A DNA stretch of 64,000 nucleotides from UBA7672 sp040398425 (lineage in GTDB: Bacteria; Pseudomonadota; Alphaproteobacteria; Caulobacterales; Hyphomonadaceae): positions 10,716 to 74,715 of the forward strand of contig JBBATZ010000012.1 of the NCBI GenBank assembly GCA_040398425.1, given 5' to 3'. The position numbers were made by a program, and so were the translations under genes. Each line of letters starts with the position of its first letter. The stretch's first letter is position 1. The notes below the pieces were generated by a model. That model was given only the letters and a program-made list of their open reading frames with translations, ran no database searches and had not been told where the DNA came from. Of the stretch, positions 1-7,731 are shown piece after piece.

Positions 1-1
1 C

Positions 2-772
2 CACCCAGCCACGACCACGAACGACGCGATCATGGCGCTCGACCTTTCATCGGGACAGATCGTCTGGAGATTCCAGGCGACGGAGAACGACGTCTGGAAC
101 GCTGCGTGCCCGTCAGGTCCCAACTGTCCGGTGAACACCGGACCGGACTACGATTTCGGCGCAGCGCCGATCCTCGTGGAATTGGCCGACGGTCGCGCCA
201 TCGTTCTTGCAGGCCAGAAGTCGGGCAATGTCTATGGTCTCGACCCTGACAAGGGTGGCGCGGTCATCTGGAAGACGAAACCCGGGCGGGGCGGAATCAT
301 GGGTGGCGTTCACTGGGGCATGGCTACGGATGGCAGGACGCTCTTTGTGCCTATCTCGGATCTCTCAGTTTATCCAAAAGACGCTCACTTGCCGCCTCAA
401 TCGGGTGTGCACGCGCTCGATGTCGCGACGGGAAAAGCCCTGTGGTCAACTGTCCTGCCGGACGTTTGCAACGGCGCAAAATGGCGCTGTTCGCCTGGCG
501 TATCAGCGGCAGCGACCTTGGCCCCGGGAGTCGTATTTGGGGGCTCGCTTGACGGCACGCTGCGAGCATTCTCTGCGCGGGGTGGCGAGGTTCTCTGGAC
601 CTTTGACACCAATCGACAGTTCGAAGCCGTCAACGGCATTACGGGCAGCGGCGGATCAATCGACTCCAGCGGCCCGGTCGTTACCGGCAAGTTTGTCTAC
701 GCCACCTCTGGATATGACAAGTTTGGTCAGAAGGGCGGCAATCATCTGCTCGCCTTCAGTCTGGGCGACTGA
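2..772 (+). CDS. PQQ-type beta-propeller enzyme, C-terminal part
   Basis: The reading frame is open from the left edge, so the gene begins outside the window; the ATG at 32 is internal. About 256 C-terminal residues are present. They show the WD-like/PQQ propeller pattern of repeated blades, such as ALDLSSGQIVWRF, YGLDPDKGGAVIWK, ALDVATGKALWS and AFSARGGEVLWTF, each ending in a strand with the W typical of quinoprotein blades. The segment with CPSGPNCPVNTGPDYDFGA resembles polyvinyl-alcohol-dehydrogenase-like quinoproteins. Such proteins are normally periplasmic dehydrogenases using PQQ, but the N-terminus and any signal peptide or haem domain are not visible, so substrate and cofactor use are unproven. 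It ends 15 bases before the end of the convergent LLM oxidoreductase gene. Confidence 0.75.
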   Translation, partial: HPATTTNDAIMALDLSSGQIVWRFQATENDVWNAACPSGPNCPVNTGPDYDFGAAPILVELADGRAIVLAGQKSGNVYGLDPDKGGAVIWKTKPGRGGIMGGVHWGMATDGRTLFVPISDLSVYPKDAHLPPQSGVHALDVATGKALWSTVLPDVCNGAKWRCSPGVSAAATLAPGVVFGGSLDGTLRAFSARGGEVLWTFDTNRQFEAVNGITGSGGSIDSSGPVVTGKFVYATSGYDKFGQKGGNHLLAFSLGD

Positions 773-787
773 CGCCAGCTGGCAGGC

Positions 788-1861
788 TCATGCCCCTAGC
801 GGGGCATGATCCAGGCGCGGCAGAACATGCCTGGCGACCAGGTCCGCTTCCGCAGCATGGGGGTAGCCGGAGAGGATGAATGCATCGATGCCGATAGCGC
901 GGTAGGCGTTGAGTTTCGCAACGACCTGATCGGGATCACCGACGATCGCGGCGCCGCAACCCGAGCGGGCTCTGCCGATTCCGGTCCAGAGATTGTCCTC
1001 GGCATACCCATCGGCGCTAGCCATATCCCGCAGTTCCGCTTGACGGCGCACGCCATAGGAGCCGCTATCGAGGGATCGCTCCCGAATCCTGGCGCCTTCG
1101 GCGTCATCGAGCCGGCTCAGCAATCGCTCTGCGGCGAGCCGCGCTTCACCTTCGTTCTCTCGAACAACGACGTGCACGCGATAGCCGAATCTGAGCTTTC
1201 GGCCCCGCTTCTCCGCGCGCGCAGACAGATCGGACACAATGCCGCGGACAACATCCATCCGGTCCGGCCACATCAGGTAGACATCTGCCGCCTCGGCCGC
1301 CGCCTCTCGCGCGTCCTCGGACAGACCGCCAAAGTAGAAAGGCGGACGCTGGGAGGCGCCCTGCAACAGTCGGGGTGGGTCAAGCTTGAAGCGGTAGAAC
1401 TCCCCGTCGATATCGACCGGCTGACCGCTCATCAGGGTCGCGAGAATATGCATGACCTCAATCGTGCGGCGATAACGGGGCGCGCTTGCGAGCGTTTCGC
1501 CAGGTAGATCGCTTGAGATCATGTTGATCGTCAGCCGACCATCCAGCATCTGGTTCAGGCTTGCCAATTGCCGGGCCAGTTGAGGTGGCCACATCTCGCC
1601 GCAGCGGATTGCCGCCAGGAGCCGCATGCGCTTCAGCATGGGCGCGAGGCCCGCCGCGAAGGCTATCGAATCGATACCGAGCGCATAGCCCGAGGGCAGA
1701 AGCAGATTGTCGAACCCGCCCGCCTCGGCTGCGAGTGCGATTGTGCGGCAGTGCTCGAAGCTTGATACAAGCCTGGAATCGGGCACGCCCAGAAACTCAT
1801 AGTCGTCATCGCATAGCGCGCTGAACCATGAGACCTCGCAGGGCACGGGAGCTTCAGTCAT
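788..1861 (-). CDS. LLM-class flavin-dependent monooxygenase (SsuD-like)
   Basis: Predicted 357-residue bacterial-luciferase-like oxidoreductase using reduced flavin and O2. The N-terminal strand EVSWFSALCDDDYEFLG, the central TINMISSDLPGE region and the segment FYFGGLSEDAREAAAEAA followed by DVYLMWPD resemble alkanesulfonate monooxygenase SsuD and relatives. The ATG at 1861 is chosen over an in-frame ATG 14 codons upstream because AGGAG lies just before it and because it overlaps the stop codon of the upstream aldo/keto reductase gene by ATGA (1858-1861), a sign of translational coupling. The substrate cannot be read from the sequence; the neighbourhood is sugar catabolic rather than sulfonate related. 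A reductase partner for flavin is not seen nearby. Confidence 0.82.
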   Translation of the reverse strand: MTEAPVPCEVSWFSALCDDDYEFLGVPDSRLVSSFEHCRTIALAAEAGGFDNLLLPSGYALGIDSIAFAAGLAPMLKRMRLLAAIRCGEMWPPQLARQLASLNQMLDGRLTINMISSDLPGETLASAPRYRRTIEVMHILATLMSGQPVDIDGEFYRFKLDPPRLLQGASQRPPFYFGGLSEDAREAAAEAADVYLMWPDRMDVVRGIVSDLSARAEKRGRKLRFGYRVHVVVRENEGEARLAAERLLSRLDDAEGARIRERSLDSGSYGVRRQAELRDMASADGYAEDNLWTGIGRARSGCGAAIVGDPDQVVAKLNAYRAIGIDAFILSGYPHAAEADLVARHVLPRLDHAPLGA

Positions 1862-2772
1862 GGCAGCTTCTCTCCTCGCGAGGCAACGAGCACCGAATAC
1901 CATTCAGCGCGGCTGAAGCTAACTTTGAACGCGTCGCGCGCCTCAAGAATTCGCGACGGCGACTGTGACCCTACAATAGGAATTGGGCGCGCCGGATGCG
2001 TCATCACCCAGGCCAGAGCGGCAGCGCTGGTTGAAACGCCCGCTCGCTCAGCGACCGGAGCAAGCGCTGACACGACCCCAACTGCTCTGCTGGAAGTATC
2101 AGTCAGCAGTCGGCCACCGCCGAGCGGCGACCAGGCCAGCACAACAAGGTCGCGTTCCATCGCCTGATCGAGCACGCCATCCGAAAAAGCATCGATGGCC
2201 AGCGGGGACAATTCGGGCTGCGTGGTGACAAGGGGAAACGGCATGTGCGCCATCAGCGCTGCCGCCTGGGTGACAGAATGATTGGATATTCCTGCTTCAC
2301 GAATCTTTCCAGCCTGGCGCAAACGGTCCAGCGCACCGGCGACCTCCGCGGGATGTACGAGCGAATCCGGGCGGTGGATCTGGTAGAGATCGATGGTCTC
2401 CACGTTCAGCCGCTTGAGAGACGCCTCACAGGCCTTGATCAGATACGCCGCGCTGGAGTTATAGGGCGTTCCCATCTCGATGCCGCCCTTGGTGGCAAGC
2501 ACCAACCGGTGGCGCAGGCCAGGCGCGTCGGCCAGGACGCGTCCGAGCAGTTGCTCTGCGGCGCCAAACGCCTCGCCATTGTCAGGACCGTAGATGTCGG
2601 CGGTATCAAACAGGTCCAGTCCCGCCTCAAGCGCGGCCTCGGCACGTTCGCGTGCCGCTGCGACGTCAAGCCCCTTGAACCGCCACATGCCCCACGCAAT
2701 CGGCGGTACAGAAAGCCCGCCCTTGCCCAGCGGACGACGAGCGTGGGAAGTAGGCTGCATCGGTTCACTCAC
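1858..2772 (-). CDS. Aldo/keto reductase
   Basis: NAD(P)H-dependent reductase of the AKR superfamily, about 304 residues, TIM barrel. The catalytic tetrad is visible: Asp in LFDTADIYGP, Tyr in the same motif, Lys in LVLATKGGI and His in YQIHRPD. The C-terminal IVGSQSPSRI loop fits the NADP-binding end. The closest functional types by pattern are D-threo-aldose (fucose/galactose) 1-dehydrogenase-like AKRs, which is a guess. The GTG at 2772 has AGGAT about 8 bases upstream; an ATG at 2760 is an alternative start. The 3' end overlaps the LLM monooxygenase by four bases, so the two genes form one transcription unit that diverges from the Gfo/Idh gene at 2811. Confidence 0.87.
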   Translation of the reverse strand: MSEPMQPTSHARRPLGKGGLSVPPIAWGMWRFKGLDVAAARERAEAALEAGLDLFDTADIYGPDNGEAFGAAEQLLGRVLADAPGLRHRLVLATKGGIEMGTPYNSSAAYLIKACEASLKRLNVETIDLYQIHRPDSLVHPAEVAGALDRLRQAGKIREAGISNHSVTQAAALMAHMPFPLVTTQPELSPLAIDAFSDGVLDQAMERDLVVLAWSPLGGGRLLTDTSSRAVGVVSALAPVAERAGVSTSAAALAWVMTHPARPIPIVGSQSPSRILEARDAFKVSFSRAEWYSVLVASRGEKLP

Positions 2773-2810
2773 TTTCAGTATCCTGTGCACACGATAGAGG
2801 TTCTTCCGGC

Positions 2811-3899
2811 ATGACTGCTCTTCGCTTCGGGATTGTTGGCGCTGGCATGATGGCCAGGGAGCATATTCGCAATCTGAAGCTTGTCGATGACGTGCGCGTC
2901 GCAGCGCTTGCTGATCCTGTCCAGAGTTCACTGGACGCCAGCATTGCAGAGATCGGTCACGACACTCCAACCTTTGTTGACGCTGCGGCGATGGTGCGCG
3001 GCGCAGCGCTTGATGCCGTCATCGTCTGTTCTCCGAACTTCACCCACCGCGCCGTGCTTGAGCCATTGCTTGACGCTGGCTGTCATATTCTCTGCGAAAA
3101 ACCTCTGTGCACGACACTCGACGACGCGCGCTGGGTTGTTGAACGAGCGGCCAAAAGTCGCTCCGTCTTCTGGACCGCCATGGAGTATCGGTTCATGCCT
3201 CCGGTAAAGGCATTCATCGAGGATATCCATGCCGGGTCGATCGGGCGGCTGGTAATGCTTTCAATCCGCGAACATCGGTTTCCTTTCCTGGTGAAAGTGG
3301 GCGACTGGAACCGGTTCAATCGCAACACGGGTGGGACCATGGTGGAGAAGTGCTGCCACTTCTTCGATCTCATGCGTACGATCGTACGTTCCGAGCCGGT
3401 CAGCGTCTTCTGCTCGGGGGCGATGGACGTGAACCACATTGACGAGCGCTACGATGGCGAGCGTCCGGACATCATCGACAACAGCTTCACCGTGATCACG
3501 TTCGCCAATGGGGTACGGGCCATGCTTGATCTGTCGATGTTCGCGGAAGGATCGGAAGAACAGGAGGCTTTGACGGCGGTCGGCGATGCAGCGAAGCTGG
3601 AGGCATTCATTCCTTCAGGTGACCTCGTGCATTCCACGCGCACACCCTATGGCCAGCCAAAGCGCGCGACCCGGCGACACGTCGATGTCGATGAGGCGGC
3701 GCTCGCTGCAGGAACTCACCATGGGTCGGTCTACTATCAGTTACTCGCCTTTCTCGACGCAGTTCGCAATCGCGGACCTGTCATGGTGACGGCTGACGAC
3801 GGGCTCCGCGCGGTCGCTGTTGGGGTCGCTGCAGAGCTAAGCATTCGCGAGAAGCGTGTGGTGACGATGGCCGAGCTGGGATTTCCGCAACCGACATGA
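2811..3899 (+). CDS. Gfo/Idh/MocA family oxidoreductase
   Basis: 362-residue NAD(P)-dependent sugar or cyclitol oxidoreductase. The Rossmann motif GIVGAGMMAREHI is at residues 7-19, and the family hallmark EKP is at 96-98 (LCEKPLC). The second domain carries GGTMVEKCCHFFDLM with the conserved His of the active site at about residue 180. The family oxidises or reduces sugars, sugar acids and inositols. Placement directly ahead of an MFS transporter, in a cluster of galactosidases, suggests a role in sugar oxidation, but the substrate is not determined. It is divergent from the AKR/LLM pair with a 38-base gap, so the promoters must be compact or overlapping. Confidence 0.88.
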   Translation: MTALRFGIVGAGMMAREHIRNLKLVDDVRVAALADPVQSSLDASIAEIGHDTPTFVDAAAMVRGAALDAVIVCSPNFTHRAVLEPLLDAGCHILCEKPLCTTLDDARWVVERAAKSRSVFWTAMEYRFMPPVKAFIEDIHAGSIGRLVMLSIREHRFPFLVKVGDWNRFNRNTGGTMVEKCCHFFDLMRTIVRSEPVSVFCSGAMDVNHIDERYDGERPDIIDNSFTVITFANGVRAMLDLSMFAEGSEEQEALTAVGDAAKLEAFIPSGDLVHSTRTPYGQPKRATRRHVDVDEAALAAGTHHGSVYYQLLAFLDAVRNRGPVMVTADDGLRAVAVGVAAELSIREKRVVTMAELGFPQPT

Positions 3900-3965
3900 C
3901 GGTCGAACCGTCCAGACGAGTCTGATTAAGCGTCGAGCTCAGTCGACAAAACGCAGGGGATCGCG

Positions 3966-5234
3966 ATGCAGACGCCGATAACAGGGATTGAGCGCTCAGG
4001 GGACCGTCTTCGCTGGATCGCGTTGATCCTGGTCTTCGGCGCGGCCATGATCAACTACATTGACCGTCAGGCCATCGCCCTGCTCAAGCCAACGCTCGAG
4101 GTCGAGTTTGGCTGGAGCGATCTTGATTACGCGCACATCGTGTCGGGCTTCCAGCTTGCTACGGCGGCGTCAATGCTGGCGGCCGGCTGGTTCGTGGATC
4201 GGCTCGGCCTTCGCGTTGGCTACGCGATCGGGGTCAGCGCCTGGAGCCTTGCGGGAATCGCGCATGCGCTCGTGACGTCCGTGGCGGGATTCGTGGGCGT
4301 TCGCATCGCGCTGGGCGTTGCCGAAGCCGTCAACACGCCGGCCGCAGTCAAGACAGTTGCGACCTGGTTCCATGGCAGTGATCGGTCGGTCGCGCTTGGC
4401 ATCATGAACATGGCGCCAAACATCGGCGCAGTTGCAACGCCACTCATCGTTCCAGCGCTCGCGATTACCCTTGGTTGGCAAATGGCCTTCGTGACGACGG
4501 GTGCGTTGGGGTTCGTCTGGCTGGTGGCATGGCTGCTTCTGCCACGCCCTGTCCAGGTTGCGGGGACGCATGTTGAGACTGAGGCGAGATCACCCACTGG
4601 CATCCGTAGTCTGCGCAGCATACTGACCAACCGAAACGCGTGGGCTTTCGCGATTGCGAAGCTGCTGACGGATTTCGTGTGGGCGTTCCTTCTTTTCTGG
4701 GGACCCGACCTCTTCAACAAGCGATACGGGCTCGACACAGCGGGCCTCGCTCTCCCCGTAGCCACGATCTTCGTTATGGCGGCGGCGGGCTCGATCTTCG
4801 GGGGATGGCTTTCCGGGCGCTTGTTGCGTTCCGGGCGCAGCCTGGACGTTGCGCGCAAGACGCCCATGCTGATTTCCGCAATCGCAGCGCTGCCCGTCCC
4901 TCTCATGCTGCTGGCGCCAAACCTTTGGGTAGGTGTTGGGCTACTGGGCCTTACGTTGGCAGCGCACCAGTGCTTCTCTGCAAATCTTTTCGGGCTTGCC
5001 ACCGACATGTTCCCGACCCGCATGATCGGCGTCGTGATCGGGTTCGGCGCGACATTCGGCAATCTGAGCGGTCTGGCGATGCTGGAGCTGACGGGCTTCG
5101 TTCTGGATAGCACCGGGTCGTATCTCCCAATGCTGCTCCTGTGCGCAGGCGGATACGCGAGCGCCTTGCTCTCCATTGTGCTGATGGTTCCAAGTATCGA
5201 CTCGGCCAGGCCCGATGAGCCGCCCGGAGGCTGA
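3966..5234 (+). CDS. MFS transporter (anion:cation symporter-like)
   Basis: 422-residue integral inner-membrane protein with about 12 hydrophobic segments. The N-terminal half holds MINYIDRQAIALLKPTLE, typical of the anion:cation symporter (hexuronate/glucarate-type) branch of MFS, and the loop motif GWFVDRLGLRVGYA corresponds to the family's loop 2-3 signature. It follows the Gfo/Idh gene by 66 bases and AGGGGA precedes its ATG, so both may be cotranscribed. A sugar acid or hexuronate substrate is the family-based guess; a galactoside or oxidised sugar would fit the cluster. Confidence 0.86.
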   Translation: MQTPITGIERSGDRLRWIALILVFGAAMINYIDRQAIALLKPTLEVEFGWSDLDYAHIVSGFQLATAASMLAAGWFVDRLGLRVGYAIGVSAWSLAGIAHALVTSVAGFVGVRIALGVAEAVNTPAAVKTVATWFHGSDRSVALGIMNMAPNIGAVATPLIVPALAITLGWQMAFVTTGALGFVWLVAWLLLPRPVQVAGTHVETEARSPTGIRSLRSILTNRNAWAFAIAKLLTDFVWAFLLFWGPDLFNKRYGLDTAGLALPVATIFVMAAAGSIFGGWLSGRLLRSGRSLDVARKTPMLISAIAALPVPLMLLAPNLWVGVGLLGLTLAAHQCFSANLFGLATDMFPTRMIGVVIGFGATFGNLSGLAMLELTGFVLDSTGSYLPMLLLCAGGYASALLSIVLMVPSIDSARPDEPPGG

Positions 5235-5347
5235 CGCGCCCCTCGCACTTCCAGGATCGGTGCGGTCATGGCGCGACCCAATACGCGCTAGGCGGTCTAT
5301 CACTTGTCGATTACGGTCAGCGATCGGGTAGTGCGGAGGGATGAGGC

Positions 5348-6793
5348 TTGCAGAACAGTGTCATACAGTGGGCCGTGTTTATCGGCTTGACGCTCGCCAT
5401 GGCTCTCGTAACGGCATGGCAAGTGCGCCGCATGGGTGGCCGCTCGTCCGATTCAAATCGCGAGTTCTTTCTTGCCGGTGGGAACCTGACCTGGCCGTTC
5501 GTGGCAGGCTCGATAACGCTCACCAATCTCTCGACAGATCAGCTCGTAGGAATGAATGGCAACCAGATGTTGTTGCTGGCGTGGTGGGAGCTGTCGGCGA
5601 TCGCAGGGCTCCTGATGCTCTGTTTCATCTTCCTGCCGATCTACTACCGTAACAACTGCACCACCACGACAGAGCTTCTGGAACGAAAGTACGGTTCGAA
5701 GTATCTTCGCGCCAGCGTCTCCATTCTGTTCCTGCTCGGCAATGTTTTCATCTACCTGCCGATAATGCTCTACACGAGCTCCCTGTTCCTGAAGACGCTC
5801 CTCGGCATCGACGTTCCGCTTGTCGTGATCGGAGGGGTTCTCGCAGTTATTGGCGCGGGTTATGCGATTTCAGGCGGACTGCGCGCGGTTGCAGTCTACG
5901 ACACCATTTCCGGCGTCGGGGTGCTCGGATTAGCTGCACTCGTCGTCGTGCTTTCGCTTGCCGCCATCAATTTCGATTTTTCCGGTATTCCCATGGAACG
6001 ACTTTCCATGATTGGCGACGAGACATCACCGATACCCTGGCCCACGCTGCTGACCGGCATGATCTTCATTCAGATGTTCTACTGGAGCACAAACCAGACC
6101 ATCACGCAGCGAGCGATGGCTTCCCCTTCGCTTCGCGAGGGACAGAAAGGCGTGCTTGCCGCAACGGTGATCCGCATCATCTTCATACCGGCGATCGTGG
6201 TCGTGCCCGGCGTTGTCGCCTTCAAACTTCTGGGACCGCTTGGCGACCAGACCTACAGCCGCATCGTGGACGCCGTTCTGCCGGGGTGGCTGTCGGGGGC
6301 GTTCGCCGCGTTCATGGCCGCAGCGGTGCTGACGAGCTACACTTCCGTCCTGAATTCTTCGGTCACGCTGTACGTTTGCGATCTGCACGAGAAGTTTCTC
6401 AAGTCGACGCCAAATGTAGCGCGACTGAATACCGTGATCTCCCTCGTCTTCATGGTGCTATCGATCCTGTTGGTGCCTGTGTATTCTGGCGCAGCATCGA
6501 TCATAAACCTTGTCCAGCAACTCAATGGCCTGTTGTCGATGCCGATCCTTTCCGCGTTCATTCTCGGACTTGCTTTCGGCAATGTCGACGCGCGAGCGGC
6601 CATGGCGTCGCTTGTCTTCGGCACCAGCCTCTATGCGTACTTCACGTTTGTCTGGACGCCGATCCACTATATCCATCTGATGGTGATTACGCTGTTTGCG
6701 TGCATCGGATTTGGACTGTTGGTGAATGCCATCGTCTTCCGGCGCGTGGCGACGTTGCCATTCCTGAAGCGAAAGGCAGCTGCCGGCGCCTAG
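5348..6793 (+). CDS. Sodium:solute symporter (SSS family, sugar type)
   Basis: 481-residue membrane protein of the SSS family (Na+/galactose-type), about 13-14 transmembrane helices. The N-terminal helix is followed by FFLAGGNLTWPFVAGSITL and LSTDQLVGMNG, the region that aligns with the sugar-binding part of SglT-type symporters, then the FYWSTNQTITQRAMA segment characteristic of the sugar branch. Start is TTG at 5348 with GGAGGG seven bases upstream; no ATG fits. Its TAG stop (6791-6793) overlaps the TAG stop of the convergent epimerase gene (6790-6792), so the two genes share the palindrome CCTAGG at their ends. Likely imports galactose, lactose or melibiose-type sugars. Confidence 0.9.
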   Translation: MQNSVIQWAVFIGLTLAMALVTAWQVRRMGGRSSDSNREFFLAGGNLTWPFVAGSITLTNLSTDQLVGMNGNQMLLLAWWELSAIAGLLMLCFIFLPIYYRNNCTTTTELLERKYGSKYLRASVSILFLLGNVFIYLPIMLYTSSLFLKTLLGIDVPLVVIGGVLAVIGAGYAISGGLRAVAVYDTISGVGVLGLAALVVVLSLAAINFDFSGIPMERLSMIGDETSPIPWPTLLTGMIFIQMFYWSTNQTITQRAMASPSLREGQKGVLAATVIRIIFIPAIVVVPGVVAFKLLGPLGDQTYSRIVDAVLPGWLSGAFAAFMAAAVLTSYTSVLNSSVTLYVCDLHEKFLKSTPNVARLNTVISLVFMVLSILLVPVYSGAASIINLVQQLNGLLSMPILSAFILGLAFGNVDARAAMASLVFGTSLYAYFTFVWTPIHYIHLMVITLFACIGFGLLVNAIVFRRVATLPFLKRKAAAGA

Positions 6794-7674
6794 GTTCGTT
6801 CCCTCTCCACGGTCGGAGTCAGGCTGAGGTGAAGGCTTGCGTTTAAATCATCTCCTGGCGGCAGGACACATACGCCGCTTGTGGAGTGGTCACGATTGAA
6901 GGCGTCCGGCATTGCGCTTTGCGGCTCCACGCAGAAACGGTCTCCATCAGCTGGCGAATAGACTTGCAGATGGCGCAACGCTGGTTCGGTGCGCATCGTC
7001 AGGGTATGCGTCGGCCAGTCAATGACGACAACGCCGTCCCAGCCGACGAAGCAATTGTCGAGCGGCTCATCAGCAATGACGAGACCGGGGCGCATTCGCG
7101 CGGCAACATCTTCAAGGCCCAGACAGGCCGGAAGCCCCACACGGTCAGTAACCCACCCAGCGGACATCTGCGCCCTCACGACGGCGCCTCGCGTCGGAAA
7201 GTATGGGTGAAACCCGATTGCGGACGGCATCGGCTGGGATCCAAGATTGGTCAGTCGCGCTTCGATTTTCAACGCATGCGGTTCAAGGATGAAGCGGCGG
7301 CTGAATCTGAACGGAAATGGCCATCCAGTTCCGCCATCCCAGGTGACGCCGAGTGTCGCTTCGGTTTCGCTGCTGTCTGAAATCGACCAGGATCTACGCC
7401 AGCCGATGCCATGAAGTCCTTGCGGATCATGCCCCGGCCCATCCGCCACGCAGATTTCGCGCTCGTGCCAGGCAAACCTGCCATTGGCGATGCGATTGAC
7501 CCATGGCCCCATCGGAAACTCGCCGAGATTCCGGGGATCCGAGTCATCGGCATCGACGCCGCGCTCGCGGAGCAGGATTTCGTGGCCCGCAAGAACGAGC
7601 TCCGAAATGCCGCCCCCAACATCAGGAGCGAGCGTCACGATCGAGTTGCCTGTTTTCAGCGCTACGTGGCTCAT
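6790..7674 (-). CDS. galM: Aldose 1-epimerase (galactose mutarotase)
   Basis: 294-residue beta-sandwich mutarotase that interconverts the alpha and beta anomers of galactose/glucose before galactokinase. Active-site elements are visible: His in GLHGIGWRRSW, His in AIGFHPYFP and the catalytic Glu in FCVEPQSAMPDAFN. The ATG at 7674 is preceded by GAGG. The gene is divergent from the alpha-galactosidase (gap 57 bases) and overlaps the symporter tail to tail. The length is slightly shorter than classical GalM (about 340), typical of the short alphaproteobacterial form. The symbol is by function; a YeaD-like hexose-phosphate epimerase is less likely given the neighbours. Confidence 0.85.
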   Translation of the reverse strand: MSHVALKTGNSIVTLAPDVGGGISELVLAGHEILLRERGVDADDSDPRNLGEFPMGPWVNRIANGRFAWHEREICVADGPGHDPQGLHGIGWRRSWSISDSSETEATLGVTWDGGTGWPFPFRFSRRFILEPHALKIEARLTNLGSQPMPSAIGFHPYFPTRGAVVRAQMSAGWVTDRVGLPACLGLEDVAARMRPGLVIADEPLDNCFVGWDGVVVIDWPTHTLTMRTEPALRHLQVYSPADGDRFCVEPQSAMPDAFNRDHSTSGVCVLPPGDDLNASLHLSLTPTVERERT

Positions 7675-7731
7675 TGAAACCTCGACGTGGATCGTCTGAT
7701 CCCTCAGTGTGTCACTCTACCGGGAGTTTTC

